Notes: generated by a model from the letters alone, not told the origin. 64,000 bases of DNA from Paraglaciecola sp. MB-3u-78 (GCF_002835935.1 NZ_PJCF01000004.1:682001-746000), one strand, 5' to 3'; numbered from the stretch's first letter, positions 46,851 through 57,000 are shown. Translations and numbers: made by a program.

Positions 46851-48086
46851 CTAGTGGTCGTGTGATGCGCCGGACTTTTCAATGTCGGCTTTGATGATGT
46901 AGCTATTGGTAGTCACGTATTCTGTACCCAAATCGACACCGCCAAGTACTTCATTCCATTCACCTGCTTCGCGGCCTAATTCCAACATGCGTACTTCGTA
47001 TTGCTCGCCCACCTTCGCATACACCACGGTAAAGTCTCTGAAGCTTTGCAACCCAATACGTTTGACTGCCAAAGGCACATCAAAGGTATCAATCTCTATC
47101 AATGCTGATACAAAAAGGCCTACATTCAAGCTGCCATCAGAATTATCGATTTCAACTAAAAACAATCTGGCTTGATCGTCTCTAGCCGTTAATCTTTTAT
47201 CACTAATGACTGAGGATATAATGGTGTCGTAACCGTTAACGGTCAGAATGACAGGTGCGTCTTTTTTTACTTTGGACATATCCATTGGGAACACTGCCAA
47301 CTCAGCCAATAGCTTATTTGGCTGAGTAATTTCCAATAGGATGCGATCGTTAGTCTGTTCACCTGTATTGGCTAATTGTTGACTGATAATACCAGCAATC
47401 GGGGCATGTATTTGAAACGACTTTAGGCTCTCATTACTTTCTATTGTCAGTAACAATTGTCCTTTCTTAACAGCATCACCCAAGCCAACATGCACTTGTT
47501 TGATTTCGCCTTCAAAACGCGCTTGTATTGTGCGTTTAGCATCGGCTGGTAAGACAAGCTTGCCATAGACTTTAATCGTTTGGTGCAAGGTTGCAGACGC
47601 TACAAATTCAGTCTCAATATTCATCGCCTTGGCCACTTTATCCTCGATAAGTGTGCGCCCTTCAAAATTGTCGTACTGCCACGTATATTTTCGACCTTGG
47701 TAATTAGCCTCAATAGAAACCATAAAAGAATGAGGTTCATATATAACCGTGTCGCCGCGAAGATAGTCGCCTTCGACTCTAAAGTTGATATCATCGACCA
47801 CTCCCCCTAAACGTATCAGCTTAACGTTCAAGTCAACATCGGAAGGAGATACCGCATTTTTGCCTTTAGTGATCCAAACGCGAAATTCAGGTGGTACGCC
47901 TGATTCGAAAATAGCTAGTTCAATAGCAAAGTCCCCATCACGTAACATCCTTCCTTTATGTGGTCCTTTTTCCGGCTCAGACTCTTCTTCTACGGGGGCA
48001 GATTCTGCGAATACAATGTTAGGCGACATAGTAGAGACCATCCCTAACAGGCATAACAACACTAAAAAATTCGTTGGTTTGTTCAT
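46851..48086 (-). CDS. czcB: CzcB-type periplasmic adaptor
   Basis: The 411-residue protein has a signal peptide (LVLLCLLGMVSTMSPNIVFA), an acidic N-terminal segment with GPHKGRMLRDGDFAIELAIF (a CzcB-like N-terminal domain) and an adaptor core with two lipoyl halves (IQARFEGEIKQVHVGLGDAV, IHAPIAGIISQQLANTGEQ). It ends with SGASHDH. It links the CzcA pump to the outer-membrane channel. It lies 11 bp after the CzcC-like gene and 9 bp before czcA. Confidence 0.86.
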   Translation of the reverse strand: MNKPTNFLVLLCLLGMVSTMSPNIVFAESAPVEEESEPEKGPHKGRMLRDGDFAIELAIFESGVPPEFRVWITKGKNAVSPSDVDLNVKLIRLGGVVDDINFRVEGDYLRGDTVIYEPHSFMVSIEANYQGRKYTWQYDNFEGRTLIEDKVAKAMNIETEFVASATLHQTIKVYGKLVLPADAKRTIQARFEGEIKQVHVGLGDAVKKGQLLLTIESNESLKSFQIHAPIAGIISQQLANTGEQTNDRILLEITQPNKLLAELAVFPMDMSKVKKDAPVILTVNGYDTIISSVISDKRLTARDDQARLFLVEIDNSDGSLNVGLFVSALIEIDTFDVPLAVKRIGLQSFRDFTVVYAKVGEQYEVRMLELGREAGEWNEVLGGVDLGTEYVTTNSYIIKADIEKSGASHDH

Positions 48087-48097
48087 TTCTTTCTCAC

Positions 48098-49411
48098 TTA
48101 ATTGGATACAGAGACACCCGTCAGGCGCTGAATTTCGATATGTTGTAGATGAATAGCTTGATAGGCATCAAGCAACTGTGCCTGAGTACTGAGCAATTCT
48201 TGCCTTACAGTAGTCCACTGCAAATAGCCTATTTTTCCAATGTCGTATGCCTTACTGGACTCTGCTGACGCCTGCTCCAACAAGGGGATCACCTTGTCAG
48301 TCAGGGTATCTATCACATGTTTGCTATGATTGATGTTTTGCAATAGCACAAAAAGCTGAGTGTTGAGCTTTCGTGATAAGGCAATGGCTTGGCTTTGGAG
48401 TTTTGCTTGCTGAGCTTTGACCACCTGTACTTGACCAAGGATGCTTTTATCACTGCCCCAAGGGATCGAAATTCCAGCAACCAATCCAAAGTCATCGGTT
48501 GTTTCATAGCGCCTGATCCCAGCCGAAACTTGCCATTTTGGCTTAGCTTCTATGCGAGCCAGCTCTATTTCTGATTCTGCAATCCGCTGCTGATTTGCAA
48601 ATGCTAATAAAGCGGGATGTTGGTTAAGTTTCTCAAGCTCTGATTGCAAATTGTCTATCACTGGCACCATTAGCAGATCACCTTTGAGTGAATAGTCATT
48701 CGCATTCCCGCCCCATTGAGCCACTAACTGGTAGCGGCTGGCATAAAGTTCATGCATGAGATCTTCTACCTCTAGATCTCTGCGCACTAATTCTGCCTCT
48801 GCTTGCAGCTTTTCGATCTCTGAGCTTTTCCCAGCCTCTAATCTTCGATTTATCGCATCCACAGCAAGTTTTGCTTGTTGCTCAGCAAGTTTAGCCAGTT
48901 GCATCCTTTGCTCGAAGACAAGTGATTGTATGAATAACTTAGCCGTTTGTGCGGACACATCTAATGCTTTGATCTCTTGTTCAAAATCAACTTGGGTTAC
49001 GGCTTTTTTTGCAGCTCGCACTCGACTTTTTATTACATCCTGTTCCAGCACCCAAGTGATGTTCAATGTGCTTTGTGCCGCGCCAAAATTACTGTGTTCT
49101 CCGGTTCCCATAGCATCTTCAATGGTAAGTCCAATCACAGGTCGTGGCAGAAAACCAGCCTGTTTTACTCTTGCATTTAAGCCAGAACGCTGATGTGAAA
49201 AAACCTCCATGTCGGGGTTCTCAGCAAGCGTAAGGGTGATGGCTTGTTCAAGTTGTAAGACTTTCTGCACCTCACTGTCCTGAGAGTTGGCTGCCTGTGC
49301 AAACAGCAATACACTTGCTGTCATATAGCCGCAAAAACGACGAGTAAACGCACTGTAAAACCGAGCCTCGGTCGGTTTTATGCGTAAGCAAAGACCTGTT
49401 GTTGGTTGCAT
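48098..49411 (-). CDS. czcC: CzcC-type outer-membrane factor (TolC family)
   Basis: From ATG 49411 the 437-residue protein has a hydrophobic export segment (MTASVLLFAQAANSQ, about residues 30-44) and the repeated long helices of the TolC fold (LEQAITLTLAENPDMEVF, IEKLQAEAELVRRDLEVEDL). It forms the outer-membrane exit of the pump. AAGGA lies eight bases before this ATG, which is 10 bp after the M56 peptidase stop, so the longer frame from 49468 is less likely. Confidence 0.85.
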   Translation of the reverse strand: MQPTTGLCLRIKPTEARFYSAFTRRFCGYMTASVLLFAQAANSQDSEVQKVLQLEQAITLTLAENPDMEVFSHQRSGLNARVKQAGFLPRPVIGLTIEDAMGTGEHSNFGAAQSTLNITWVLEQDVIKSRVRAAKKAVTQVDFEQEIKALDVSAQTAKLFIQSLVFEQRMQLAKLAEQQAKLAVDAINRRLEAGKSSEIEKLQAEAELVRRDLEVEDLMHELYASRYQLVAQWGGNANDYSLKGDLLMVPVIDNLQSELEKLNQHPALLAFANQQRIAESEIELARIEAKPKWQVSAGIRRYETTDDFGLVAGISIPWGSDKSILGQVQVVKAQQAKLQSQAIALSRKLNTQLFVLLQNINHSKHVIDTLTDKVIPLLEQASAESSKAYDIGKIGYLQWTTVRQELLSTQAQLLDAYQAIHLQHIEIQRLTGVSVSN

Positions 49412-49421
49412 TAAGATGTCC

Positions 49422-50396
49422 TTAAGAATGAGTAAATATAGTTTCAACGAGATGGTGAGTGGCATCAACTGCTAGGACCGTCAAGCACAGCATTATCAAC
49501 ATTGAACTCAACGGTATTAATAGCGGAATAGATTTGTTTGTTGGATTAAGCAGTTGCTGTACCCGTTGTGTAATAGAGTTTGCGCCGAAGTAACTCAGTG
49601 CTGGGTTTTGCACCTGCGTTGGCATCACTTTTTGTAACCTAGCCACCTTGACAAGGGTACTTGCAACGTATTCAGCAGAATGCTGAATTGCAGTGGCGCG
49701 ATCTGCTAAATGTTCGGTGATTAACGAATACTTTGCGTTCAGATCCATTGCGATTTTTTTGGGATAATAAGCTGACAAAAAGGCGATGAATAATTTGCTT
49801 AACGGGTCTTTTTTGTGAGCGTGTGCCAGTTCATGCTGGATCACTATGTCTAACTCTTTGTCGCTAAGATTATTTATTAGACCACTGGAAACGTAGCATT
49901 TAGGCTTAAATAATCCTGATGTAAACGCTGTTGGAACATCGCTTTGTAATACCACTACATTATGCAGTCCGTAATTTTTTTGATGGGAATTCGAGAAAGC
50001 ATTCAACACCTGTACTGCGCTGTTTTGCTGATACAATTGCCAACCTTTCATGGATATTAGCGCAACGCTAAAAAATACGAATAATATGACAGAAATACCG
50101 TGCCAACTGCTCATTTGAAATACATATAAATGATGCCAGTGTGCTACCTCTTCAATCCACCTATATAAAAATGTATTTGCAAATAAAGGGCTGAATAATA
50201 ATGTCGTTATTAATCCTAAAAACCAAGGCCCTGCTACCCAACCCCATACCAGTGACTTTTGTGACTTCATAGAAAACAAGTTAATAAACTTGTTTAACAA
50301 CAACCATGCACAAGACATGATTAACGCAGCAATAAAGAACCCCAACAATGCAATTGCTATAAGATTCATAGCGACAGCCCAGCTACTAATCAACAT
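49422..50396 (-). CDS. M56-family (BlaR1-like) membrane metallopeptidase
   Basis: The 324-residue protein has four hydrophobic helices and a zinc protease motif HELAHAHKKDP near residue 187. M56 proteins sense a signal and inactivate a BlaI-type repressor. There is no C-terminal penicillin-binding sensor domain, so beta-lactam sensing is unlikely. It heads the CzcCBA operon and was originally translated in overlap with blaI; an IS66 element now separates them. Its ATG survives only because it lies inside the 8-bp target duplication. Confidence 0.82.
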   Translation of the reverse strand: MLISSWAVAMNLIAIALLGFFIAALIMSCAWLLLNKFINLFSMKSQKSLVWGWVAGPWFLGLITTLLFSPLFANTFLYRWIEEVAHWHHLYVFQMSSWHGISVILFVFFSVALISMKGWQLYQQNSAVQVLNAFSNSHQKNYGLHNVVVLQSDVPTAFTSGLFKPKCYVSSGLINNLSDKELDIVIQHELAHAHKKDPLSKLFIAFLSAYYPKKIAMDLNAKYSLITEHLADRATAIQHSAEYVASTLVKVARLQKVMPTQVQNPALSYFGANSITQRVQQLLNPTNKSIPLLIPLSSMLIMLCLTVLAVDATHHLVETIFTHS

Positions 50397-50401
50397 TATT
50401 C

Positions 50402-51952
50402 GTAACTATTCAGGTCGCGCAGATGAAAAGATGTCAGGAAGCCTGCCCTTGAACAATAGTCGCAACGCCTCACTTGCTGAAACATCTTGCTTGCGACAAC
50501 TGGATATGTAACTGCGAAGCAAACAAAACATATCCGCACCGTTTTGACTTCTGAAACATCCCGATATTTTTTGATGTACTTTTGTCATTCGAATATCGTT
50601 TTCCCCTTGATTGTTAGTAAAGGGGACATCTTTTATTTCGATAAATCTAAGCGCATCATTTTCAAATTCTCTGAGCCGTTCAAGCAAGGCGCGCGCTTTG
50701 GTTCGTTTTAAACGACCCCGTTGTCCTGCTGGTCGGTCCTCCTCATTTGGTGGCGGACACTCCTTATCACCCTCAAAGAGTATTTCACGGTACTGTTCTC
50801 TGGCGACGCGGGCAGACTCTGGCGTTAACTTACCGTCATTATCCTTCACGTCCTGACAAAGCTTGGTCAGCAGTGCACGCATTTCATTGGCCCATTTCTG
50901 CTTGTCTTGCTCCCACGCTCTTTCCAATTCTCTCAAATGATGGGCATTGCACAGAGAATGTTCACATAGGATATATTTGTAGTAAGGTTTCCAGTGGTCA
51001 TGGCACAGAATGCCCGTAAAGCATGGCAGTATCTCGGCCGCATCCATGGCCTCTTTCCCACGTTTATCGTGGGCATGGAAATACGTCCAGGTAAGTGATG
51101 AGGCACAATGTAACCAACGCCGCTTGCCGTTAATGTTGACGCCTGTTTCATCAACATGCAGCACGGGTGATGCTCGTAGTGCGGCTTTGATCCGATCCGC
51201 GGCACCTGTTTGCTCAATTAAATCTGACGCTTTTTGATTGAAGTTAAACAAGGTTCCCGCACTGATCGGAATATTGAGTTGATCGGAAAAATACTCTTCA
51301 ATACGTTTATAAGGCAGCAATTGATATTGTGACAGGTAAACCGCGTGCGCTTTAATGCCATCGCCATATTGGATAGCACTGTTAACACCTTGTGGAAACT
51401 CAGCTGTGAATTTCTTGCCTGTTTCGTTGAGCAGTATTTGCGCTCTGTATTCGGTGACCATGCGTGATATTTCTATGTCAACCACTTGACGACACTGGAC
51501 GCCAGCATCACGATACTTCCCAGGAGGCAATAGCGCCCTGTTTACGGGAATATCCTTGACTACATCGGGCTCTTCGAACGGGCTCAGCGTTTTACCCTCC
51601 CGCCCTTTCTGGCCGCCGGCCGGATTGTCAGATTTAGTCCTTGAATTCTTCTTTCTATCAAAATCTGTGGAGGGTGGTTTACTGCTGTTTTGGCTATTTA
51701 GTCCTAATCGATTAGCAAGCAAAGACACAACCAGCATGATCAATTCAATTGCCGCTCTTAAGGCCGGCGAAATTGATTTATCCTCTGTAAGCAACTTTTT
51801 TGTTGAATCGATCACACTGTCGATTTCAATGCCGTCAATCTTCATTGGTTAATAACTAAAGTGATATTAAGGCAAGTCTGACATCCTAGCGGGATCAGTC
51901 AATACGATCGCTGGGATCGTCAAAATATATTTTCATGAGGCTGAATAGTTAC
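50402..51952 (-). mobile_element. IS66-family insertion sequence, complete, with target duplication
   Basis: The 1551-bp element is bounded by 12-bp perfect inverted repeats, GTAACTATTCAG at 50402-50413 and its complement at 51941-51952, starting with the GTA typical of IS66. The 8-bp duplication CATTATTC flanks it at 50394-50401 and 51953-51960. It carries a single transposase gene (tnpC only), like the shorter IS66 subgroup without tnpA and tnpB. It sits between blaI and the M56 peptidase gene, in the same orientation as both. Confidence 0.92.
50406..51845 (-). CDS. tnpC: IS66-family transposase (TnpC)
   Basis: The 479-residue transposase has an N-terminal helical region, the IS66 linker LNSQNSSKPPSTDFDRK, and a DDE core with HVDETGVNINGKRRWLHC, GILCHDHWKPYY, CNAHHLRELE and the final acidic region TNNQGENDIRMTKVHQKISG. 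The C-terminus (YISSCRKQDVSASEALRLLF) is typical. It reads intact. The stop codon falls inside the left inverted repeat. Confidence 0.92.
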   Translation of the reverse strand: MKIDGIEIDSVIDSTKKLLTEDKSISPALRAAIELIMLVVSLLANRLGLNSQNSSKPPSTDFDRKKNSRTKSDNPAGGQKGREGKTLSPFEEPDVVKDIPVNRALLPPGKYRDAGVQCRQVVDIEISRMVTEYRAQILLNETGKKFTAEFPQGVNSAIQYGDGIKAHAVYLSQYQLLPYKRIEEYFSDQLNIPISAGTLFNFNQKASDLIEQTGAADRIKAALRASPVLHVDETGVNINGKRRWLHCASSLTWTYFHAHDKRGKEAMDAAEILPCFTGILCHDHWKPYYKYILCEHSLCNAHHLRELERAWEQDKQKWANEMRALLTKLCQDVKDNDGKLTPESARVAREQYREILFEGDKECPPPNEEDRPAGQRGRLKRTKARALLERLREFENDALRFIEIKDVPFTNNQGENDIRMTKVHQKISGCFRSQNGADMFCLLRSYISSCRKQDVSASEALRLLFKGRLPDIFSSARPE

Positions 51953-52340
51953 CATTATTCTTACTCTTTTGAAGCTGTTGGCGCTGTACTTCAATTAATT
52001 GCTCTAACTGATCAAGTTGTGCTTCATCTAATTCGTTGGAAACAGAAGAAAACGCAGCTACTAGGCTATTTTCTCCCTGGCCAATGAAATCACCGGTAAC
52101 ACTGTCTATTAATTTTGCGATTAGATGCTCACGGTCTATTTTTGCACGATACAGATATGCGTGGCCCTTTTTATCGCGGCTCAGTAAACCTTTCTTGAAT
52201 AGTCTCTCTAATGCGCTTTGAACTGTATTCAATGAACTTTCACGGTGAGGAGCCAAAGCAGCATGCACTTGTTTTACATCGGCATCAGGCGATGCCCATA
52301 AATATTGTAATACTTGTCTTTCAAGTTCTCCGAGAAACAT
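51933..52340 (-). CDS. BlaI/MecI/CopY-family repressor, C-terminus rewritten by IS66
   Basis: The 135-residue protein has the winged-helix domain of BlaI-type repressors (LGELERQVLQYLWASPDADV, SSLNTVQSALERLFKKGLLS) and a C-terminal dimerisation helix. Its last residues (NYSAS and the stop) come from the IS66 end. Removing the element and one target copy restores a frame ending in V-D-stop that overlaps the M56 gene start by 11 bases. So the repressor is essentially intact but its translational coupling to the peptidase is lost. Confidence 0.85.
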   Translation of the reverse strand: MFLGELERQVLQYLWASPDADVKQVHAALAPHRESSLNTVQSALERLFKKGLLSRDKKGHAYLYRAKIDREHLIAKLIDSVTGDFIGQGENSLVAAFSSVSNELDEAQLDQLEQLIEVQRQQLQKSKNNGNYSAS

Positions 52341-52388
52341 TCAGAACAGCCTTTCTCATTTTTAAACGGTGTTTATACTGGCACAGAG

Positions 52389-52411
52389 AAAACCGATAGA
52401 CAATCGGTTTT
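52389..52411. promoter_or_regulatory. palindrome between blaI and the divergent DUF3147 remnant
   Basis: AAAACCGAT-N5-ATCGGTTTT is a perfect 9-bp inverted repeat in an 89-bp divergent intergenic region. It is a candidate BlaI-type operator, although it does not contain the classical TACA/TGTA half sites. Confidence 0.5.
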
Positions 52412-52429
52412 ATGTTTTGGAGGCGTATT

Positions 52430-52576
52430 ATGCTGTGGGTAATGACAAAATATTTAGTGACCACCGCAATGATTGTTGCCGCTTTAGAAGTTGCCAAACG
52501 CAATGACAGATTAGGTGCTTTATTAGTTAGACCAATGGATGTGAGCAATCTTCCAACCATCACTGTCTTGCAATAA
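52430..52576 (+). pseudogene. truncated DUF3147-like membrane protein gene
   Basis: A 48-codon frame starts with a strong GGAGG site and reads MLWVMTKYLVTTAMIVAALE then VAKRNDRLGALL, matching the first helix of DUF3147 proteins. It then runs into sequence that is antisense to the end of the convergent SnoaL-like gene. The rest of the roughly 115-residue family domain is absent, so a deletion probably joined the two genes. Confidence 0.5.
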
Positions 52577-53005
52577 GGTAATTGTTTCATTCCCTGCGTT
52601 ATCGATTTTCTTGCCCTTATAAACACCTTTACTTGAGCTTCGTGAAATTGAAATGGCGATTGAACTAAACACCTGTACATGATGTTCCAGTGTTTTTACG
52701 TCGATAGCTTGTAAATATTTCATATCAGATAACATATGGTGGCTAGCATATTCATCTGCACTGCGTTCAACCCCGCTTCCTTCTAATATCAGCACATCAT
52801 CTGCCAGTAAACTTCTAGCCTTCACTGCATCTCCAGATTCAAGCGCTTTGTGGAATGCGACTACTACTTGTCCCGCCTCAGTGTCAGTTCCTGTGAACAT
52901 AACTTGCTTATCTTGATGTTTTTCTTCTCCGTGAGAAAAAGCAGCGCTGCTAAAACACACGCTAAGTAACAAAAGAAGTGACTGTATTTGCATTGTAATT
53001 TTCAT
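52523..53005 (-). CDS. secreted SnoaL/NTF2-like domain protein
   Basis: From ATG 53005 the 160-residue product has a signal peptide (SLLLLLSVCFSSAAFSHG) and an NTF2-like fold domain (VVAFHKALESGDAVKARSLL, LEGSGVERSADEYASHHM, DGWKIAHIHWSN). Proteins of this type are often encoded with copper-resistance genes. Their role is unknown. The start is uncertain; the longer frame from 53113 overlaps the upstream cytochrome gene and puts the signal peptide internally. Confidence 0.72.
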   Translation of the reverse strand: MKITMQIQSLLLLLSVCFSSAAFSHGEEKHQDKQVMFTGTDTEAGQVVVAFHKALESGDAVKARSLLADDVLILEGSGVERSADEYASHHMLSDMKYLQAIDVKTLEHHVQVFSSIAISISRSSSKGVYKGKKIDNAGNETITLLQDSDGWKIAHIHWSN

Positions 53006-53034
53006 ATAATAAGAATCTCTATTCTGAGTTGTTT

Positions 53035-53568
53035 TTATTCTATTGCCGTAATTATTTGATATTGCTCTGGTGTTAATGTGGGTAATCTGTTTATAAATGC
53101 CACCATCGCCCAAATCCGTTTATCATCATGGGTTTTACCCCAAGCTGGCATACCAGACGCTTTGATACCATGTTTGATTACCCAAAAGTTTTGACGAGCA
53201 CTTTGTGCATCATCCCCGTGTTCATCACCTTCATGGCTTTCAGGAGCAATGGTTAAATTAGGCGGTGCTGGGTATAAACCCACACTCATATCGCTTTGAT
53301 TTTGTCCTGGTTTTAAATGGCAACTTGCACACATAAAGTTATAGTCAACGCCGCCACTAAGGAGTAATTCAGGATCGACTAAATCTGGCACTTCAATATC
53401 TTCCGCTGCCTTTATTATGGACGTTTCTCTCGTTTCTTCTAAAAGCCAATAAACTAGGTCACTGTGAGGTTCATCGGCTGCAACATTAACAATGCCTGAG
53501 TAAATAACGGTTGTAGCGGCTGCTATGCCTAACACAACAAGTAGCAGTAATAATTTAAGTATTTTCAT
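53035..53568 (-). CDS. c-type cytochrome, periplasmic mono-haem
   Basis: The 177-residue protein has an N-terminal helix (LLLLLVVLGIAAATTVIY), one haem site C80-A-S-C-H84 and a likely axial Met in IKASGMPAWGKTHDD. The C-terminal helix (IWAMVAFINRLPTL) is typical of class I cytochromes. It is encoded within the Cus operon between a Met-rich protein and an NTF2-like protein, and may take part in periplasmic copper or electron handling (inference). Confidence 0.82.
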   Translation of the reverse strand: MKILKLLLLLVVLGIAAATTVIYSGIVNVAADEPHSDLVYWLLEETRETSIIKAAEDIEVPDLVDPELLLSGGVDYNFMCASCHLKPGQNQSDMSVGLYPAPPNLTIAPESHEGDEHGDDAQSARQNFWVIKHGIKASGMPAWGKTHDDKRIWAMVAFINRLPTLTPEQYQIITAIE

Positions 53569-53636
53569 AGCCTGTCCTTCTTTAGTTAAAAGACACTTAG
53601 CCCATGACTTTGCGCTAAGTGTTCTCTCAAATGTAT

Positions 53637-53957
53637 TTAATGATTGCTATGCTTATCTTTCTTCATGTCTTTATCATCCATCTTTTCACCCATTTCGCTG
53701 TGATCCATTTTGCCATCCATCATTCCGTCAATTTTGTCGCTCGAAACTTCTGCTTGTTTCATGCATTTTTTCATCATGGCCATAGCGACAGGATCTTTCA
53801 TATCCATCTTGCTGTGATCCACTTTGCTACAATCGGCTTTTTCAGGCTTTTTTGCGTGCAACTTGGGGTCATGCGCCGCAGCCGTCATTGATAAAGTAAG
53901 TGTTGGTATTAATACCAAAGCGATTTTACTGATTGTTTTAATTAAGCCTGTTTTCAT
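53637..53957 (-). CDS. secreted Met/His/Asp-rich metal-binding protein
   Basis: The 106-residue protein has a signal peptide (IALVLIPTLTLSMTAAAHD) and a mature region rich in Met, Asp, Lys and His (DHSKMDMKDPVAMAMMKKCM, MMDGKMDHSEMGEKMDDKDM), ending KHSNH. It should bind copper or silver in the periplasm. It lies downstream of the CusA-type pump gene on the same strand. Confidence 0.78.
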   Translation of the reverse strand: MKTGLIKTISKIALVLIPTLTLSMTAAAHDPKLHAKKPEKADCSKVDHSKMDMKDPVAMAMMKKCMKQAEVSSDKIDGMMDGKMDHSEMGEKMDDKDMKKDKHSNH

Positions 53958-54053
53958 GGTTTATTCCTACTTTTGTCATTAAGGTTTTCTAGGTAAATTC
54001 ATCCAATGCAATGTGTTTGCATCAGAGTTATTCATTTTTAAAAATTCATACAA

Positions 54054-57000
54054 TTATACTTTTGACGCTGTACTTTTTATTGATGACGAGCGCCATAAAT
54101 AAAATAACGCGGGCAACACAAGTAACGTCAGAATGACCGCACTCGACATCCCACCGACCATTGGCGCTGCAATGCGACTCATGACCTCAGATCCAGTACC
54201 CGTACCGTACAAAATAGGTAATAAGCCAACAATAATCGCTGCGGCTGTCATCATCACAGGGCGAACACGCATACCCGCGCCGTGTAAAACGGCCTGGAGT
54301 ACATCTTCTTTGGTTGTCGAAACATTATTTAATTGGTGTTCACTGAGCATTTCTTTGTAAGCTTGATTTAAATACACCAGCATAATGACGCCAATTTCTA
54401 CAGCCACTCCTGCTAGCGCGATAAAACCCACGCCAACCGCCACAGAGAAGTTATAACCTTCTAAATACATCAACCATATGCTACCGACCATGGCTAGTGG
54501 CAAAGTACCCATGATCATCGCGACTTCAATCACGTTACGAAAGTTAAGATAAAGTAATATAACGATGATAAATAAGGTTAATGGCACAACGTAGGTCAGC
54601 TTAGCTTTTGCACGCTGCATGTATTCATATTGCCCAGCCCAAGTGATAGAGTAACCAGCCGGTAAATCTAATTTATCTGCCACCACTTTCTGTGCAGCTT
54701 CAACATAAGTCCCTACATCAACGCCGTCGATATCCACAAATGCCCAACCATTTAGACGTGCATTTTCAGATTTAATACCCGGAGGTCCATCTTCTACGAT
54801 GATATTAGCCACATCTCCCAATGAAATTCGTTGACCGTTAGGCGTCACTATAGGCAGCAATGATAGCTGTTCAGGCGAATCACGATAATCTTGTGGATAA
54901 CGTAAATTCACCGGATAGCGCTCTAACCCTTCAACCGTTTGAGTAACATTCATGCCACCAATAGCGGTAGCCACCACTTGCTGTATTTCAGCGATATTCA
55001 ATCCATAACGAGCCGCTTTTGCCCGTTGGATATCAACTTTTATATATCGACCACCGGCAACACGCTCTGAATAGACTGACGAGGTGCCAGGAACATCGGC
55101 TAAAATCACTTCTATTTGTTTACCTATCTCTTGAATAGCGCCTAGTTTAGGACCGGCAATTTTTATTCCTACAGGTGTCTTAATGCCTGTTGCCAACATA
55201 TCAATACGCGTTTTAATTGGCATAACCCAGGCGTTAGTTACCCCTGGTAGTTTGACTAATGCATCCAGTTCTTTTTTCAAGCTTTCTGTCGTTACCCCTT
55301 CTCGCCACTCATCATGCGGTTTTAACTGGATGAAGGTCTCTATCATGGTAAGAGGTGCTGGATCGGTTGCCGTTTCGGCACGACCGACTTTACCAAACAC
55401 GGTTTTTACTTCTGGAACAGTTTTAATCAACTTGTCCGTTTGTTGCAGAAGTTGTCGAGCCTGACCGATAGAAATACCGGGGTAAGTCGTGGGCATATAC
55501 ATCAAATCACCCTCATCAAGGGGTGGAATAAACTCACTACCTATTTTATCCAGTGGATATATGCCAATGGCAAGAACCGCTAATGCAGCTACTATCGTCA
55601 CTTTTGGGAAACGTAAAACGGTTTTCAACGCTGGCATATAGATAAAGGTTAAAAATCTATTGACCGGGTTTTTATGTTCAGGTAGCACTTTACCTCGAAT
55701 AAAATACCCCATTAGTACCGGCACTAAGGTAATGGCCAATGCAGCAGAAGCAGCCATGGCATAGGTTTTAGTAAATGCTAGCGGAGCAAACATTCGACCT
55801 TCTTGGGCTTCTAAGGTAACTATCATGGTAAGAGGTGCTGGATCGGTTGCCGTTTCGGCACGACCGACTTTACCAAACACGGTTTTTACTTCTGGAACAG
55901 TTTTAATCAACTTGTCCGTTTGTTGCAGAAGTTGTCGAGCCTGACCGATAGAAATACCGGGGTAAGTCGTGGGCATATACATCAAATCACCCTCATCAAG
56001 GGGTGGAATAAACTCACTACCTATTTTATCCAGTGGATATATGCCAATGGCAAGAACCGCTAATGCAGCTACTATCGTCACTTTTGGGAAACGTAAAACG
56101 GTTTTCAACGCTGGCATATAGATAAAGGTTAAAAATCTATTGACCGGGTTTTTATGTTCAGGTAGCACTTTACCTCGAATAAAATACCCCATTAGTACCG
56201 GCACTAAGGTAATGGCCAATGCAGCAGAAGCAGCCATGGCATAGGTTTTAGTAAATGCTAGCGGAGCAAACATTCGACCTTCTTGGGCTTCTAAGGTAAA
56301 TACAGGAACAAAGCTCACCGTAATAATTAATAAACTAAAGAATAATGCCGGACCTACTTCACTCGCCGATTCAGTGACTATTTGCCATCGATTCTCATTA
56401 GTTAAGGGCGTTTTTTCCATATGTTTATGCATGTTTTCTATCATGACGATAGCACCATCAATCATCGCACCAATAGCAATAGCAATACCTCCTAGCGACA
56501 TGATATTGGCGTTAAGTCCCTGTAAATGCATAACAATAAAGGCAGTTAAAATACCTACGGGCAAACTAATAATCGCTACTAAAGATGAACGAACGTGGAA
56601 TAAGAAAATGATGCAAACTAACGCTACCACACCAAACTCTTCCAGCAGCTTGTAGGTCAAGTTATCGACTGCTCGTTCAATCAAGGCAGAACGGTCATAA
56701 ACAGGCACTATCTCTACGCCGTCCGGCAGTCCTTTCTTTAGTTTTTCAAGCTTTTCTTTGACATTTTTAATCACTTGTTGAGCGTTTTCGCCAAAACGCA
56801 TGACGACTATGCCACCGACTGTTTCACCTTCGCCGTTAAGCTCAGCAATTCCACGACGCATCTGCGGGCCAGTTCCAATATCTGCAACATCCTTTAACAG
56901 TAAAGGCGTACCATTTTCATTAACTCCCAAAGGAATATTTTCTAAATCATCTACACCTTTGATGTAACCCGTCGCTCTGACCATGTACTCAGCTTCGGCC

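Noticed and set aside
50487-51237. Plus-strand frames within the IS66 element
   Set aside because: They are antisense to an intact transposase; no accessory IS66 tnpA or tnpB is encoded.
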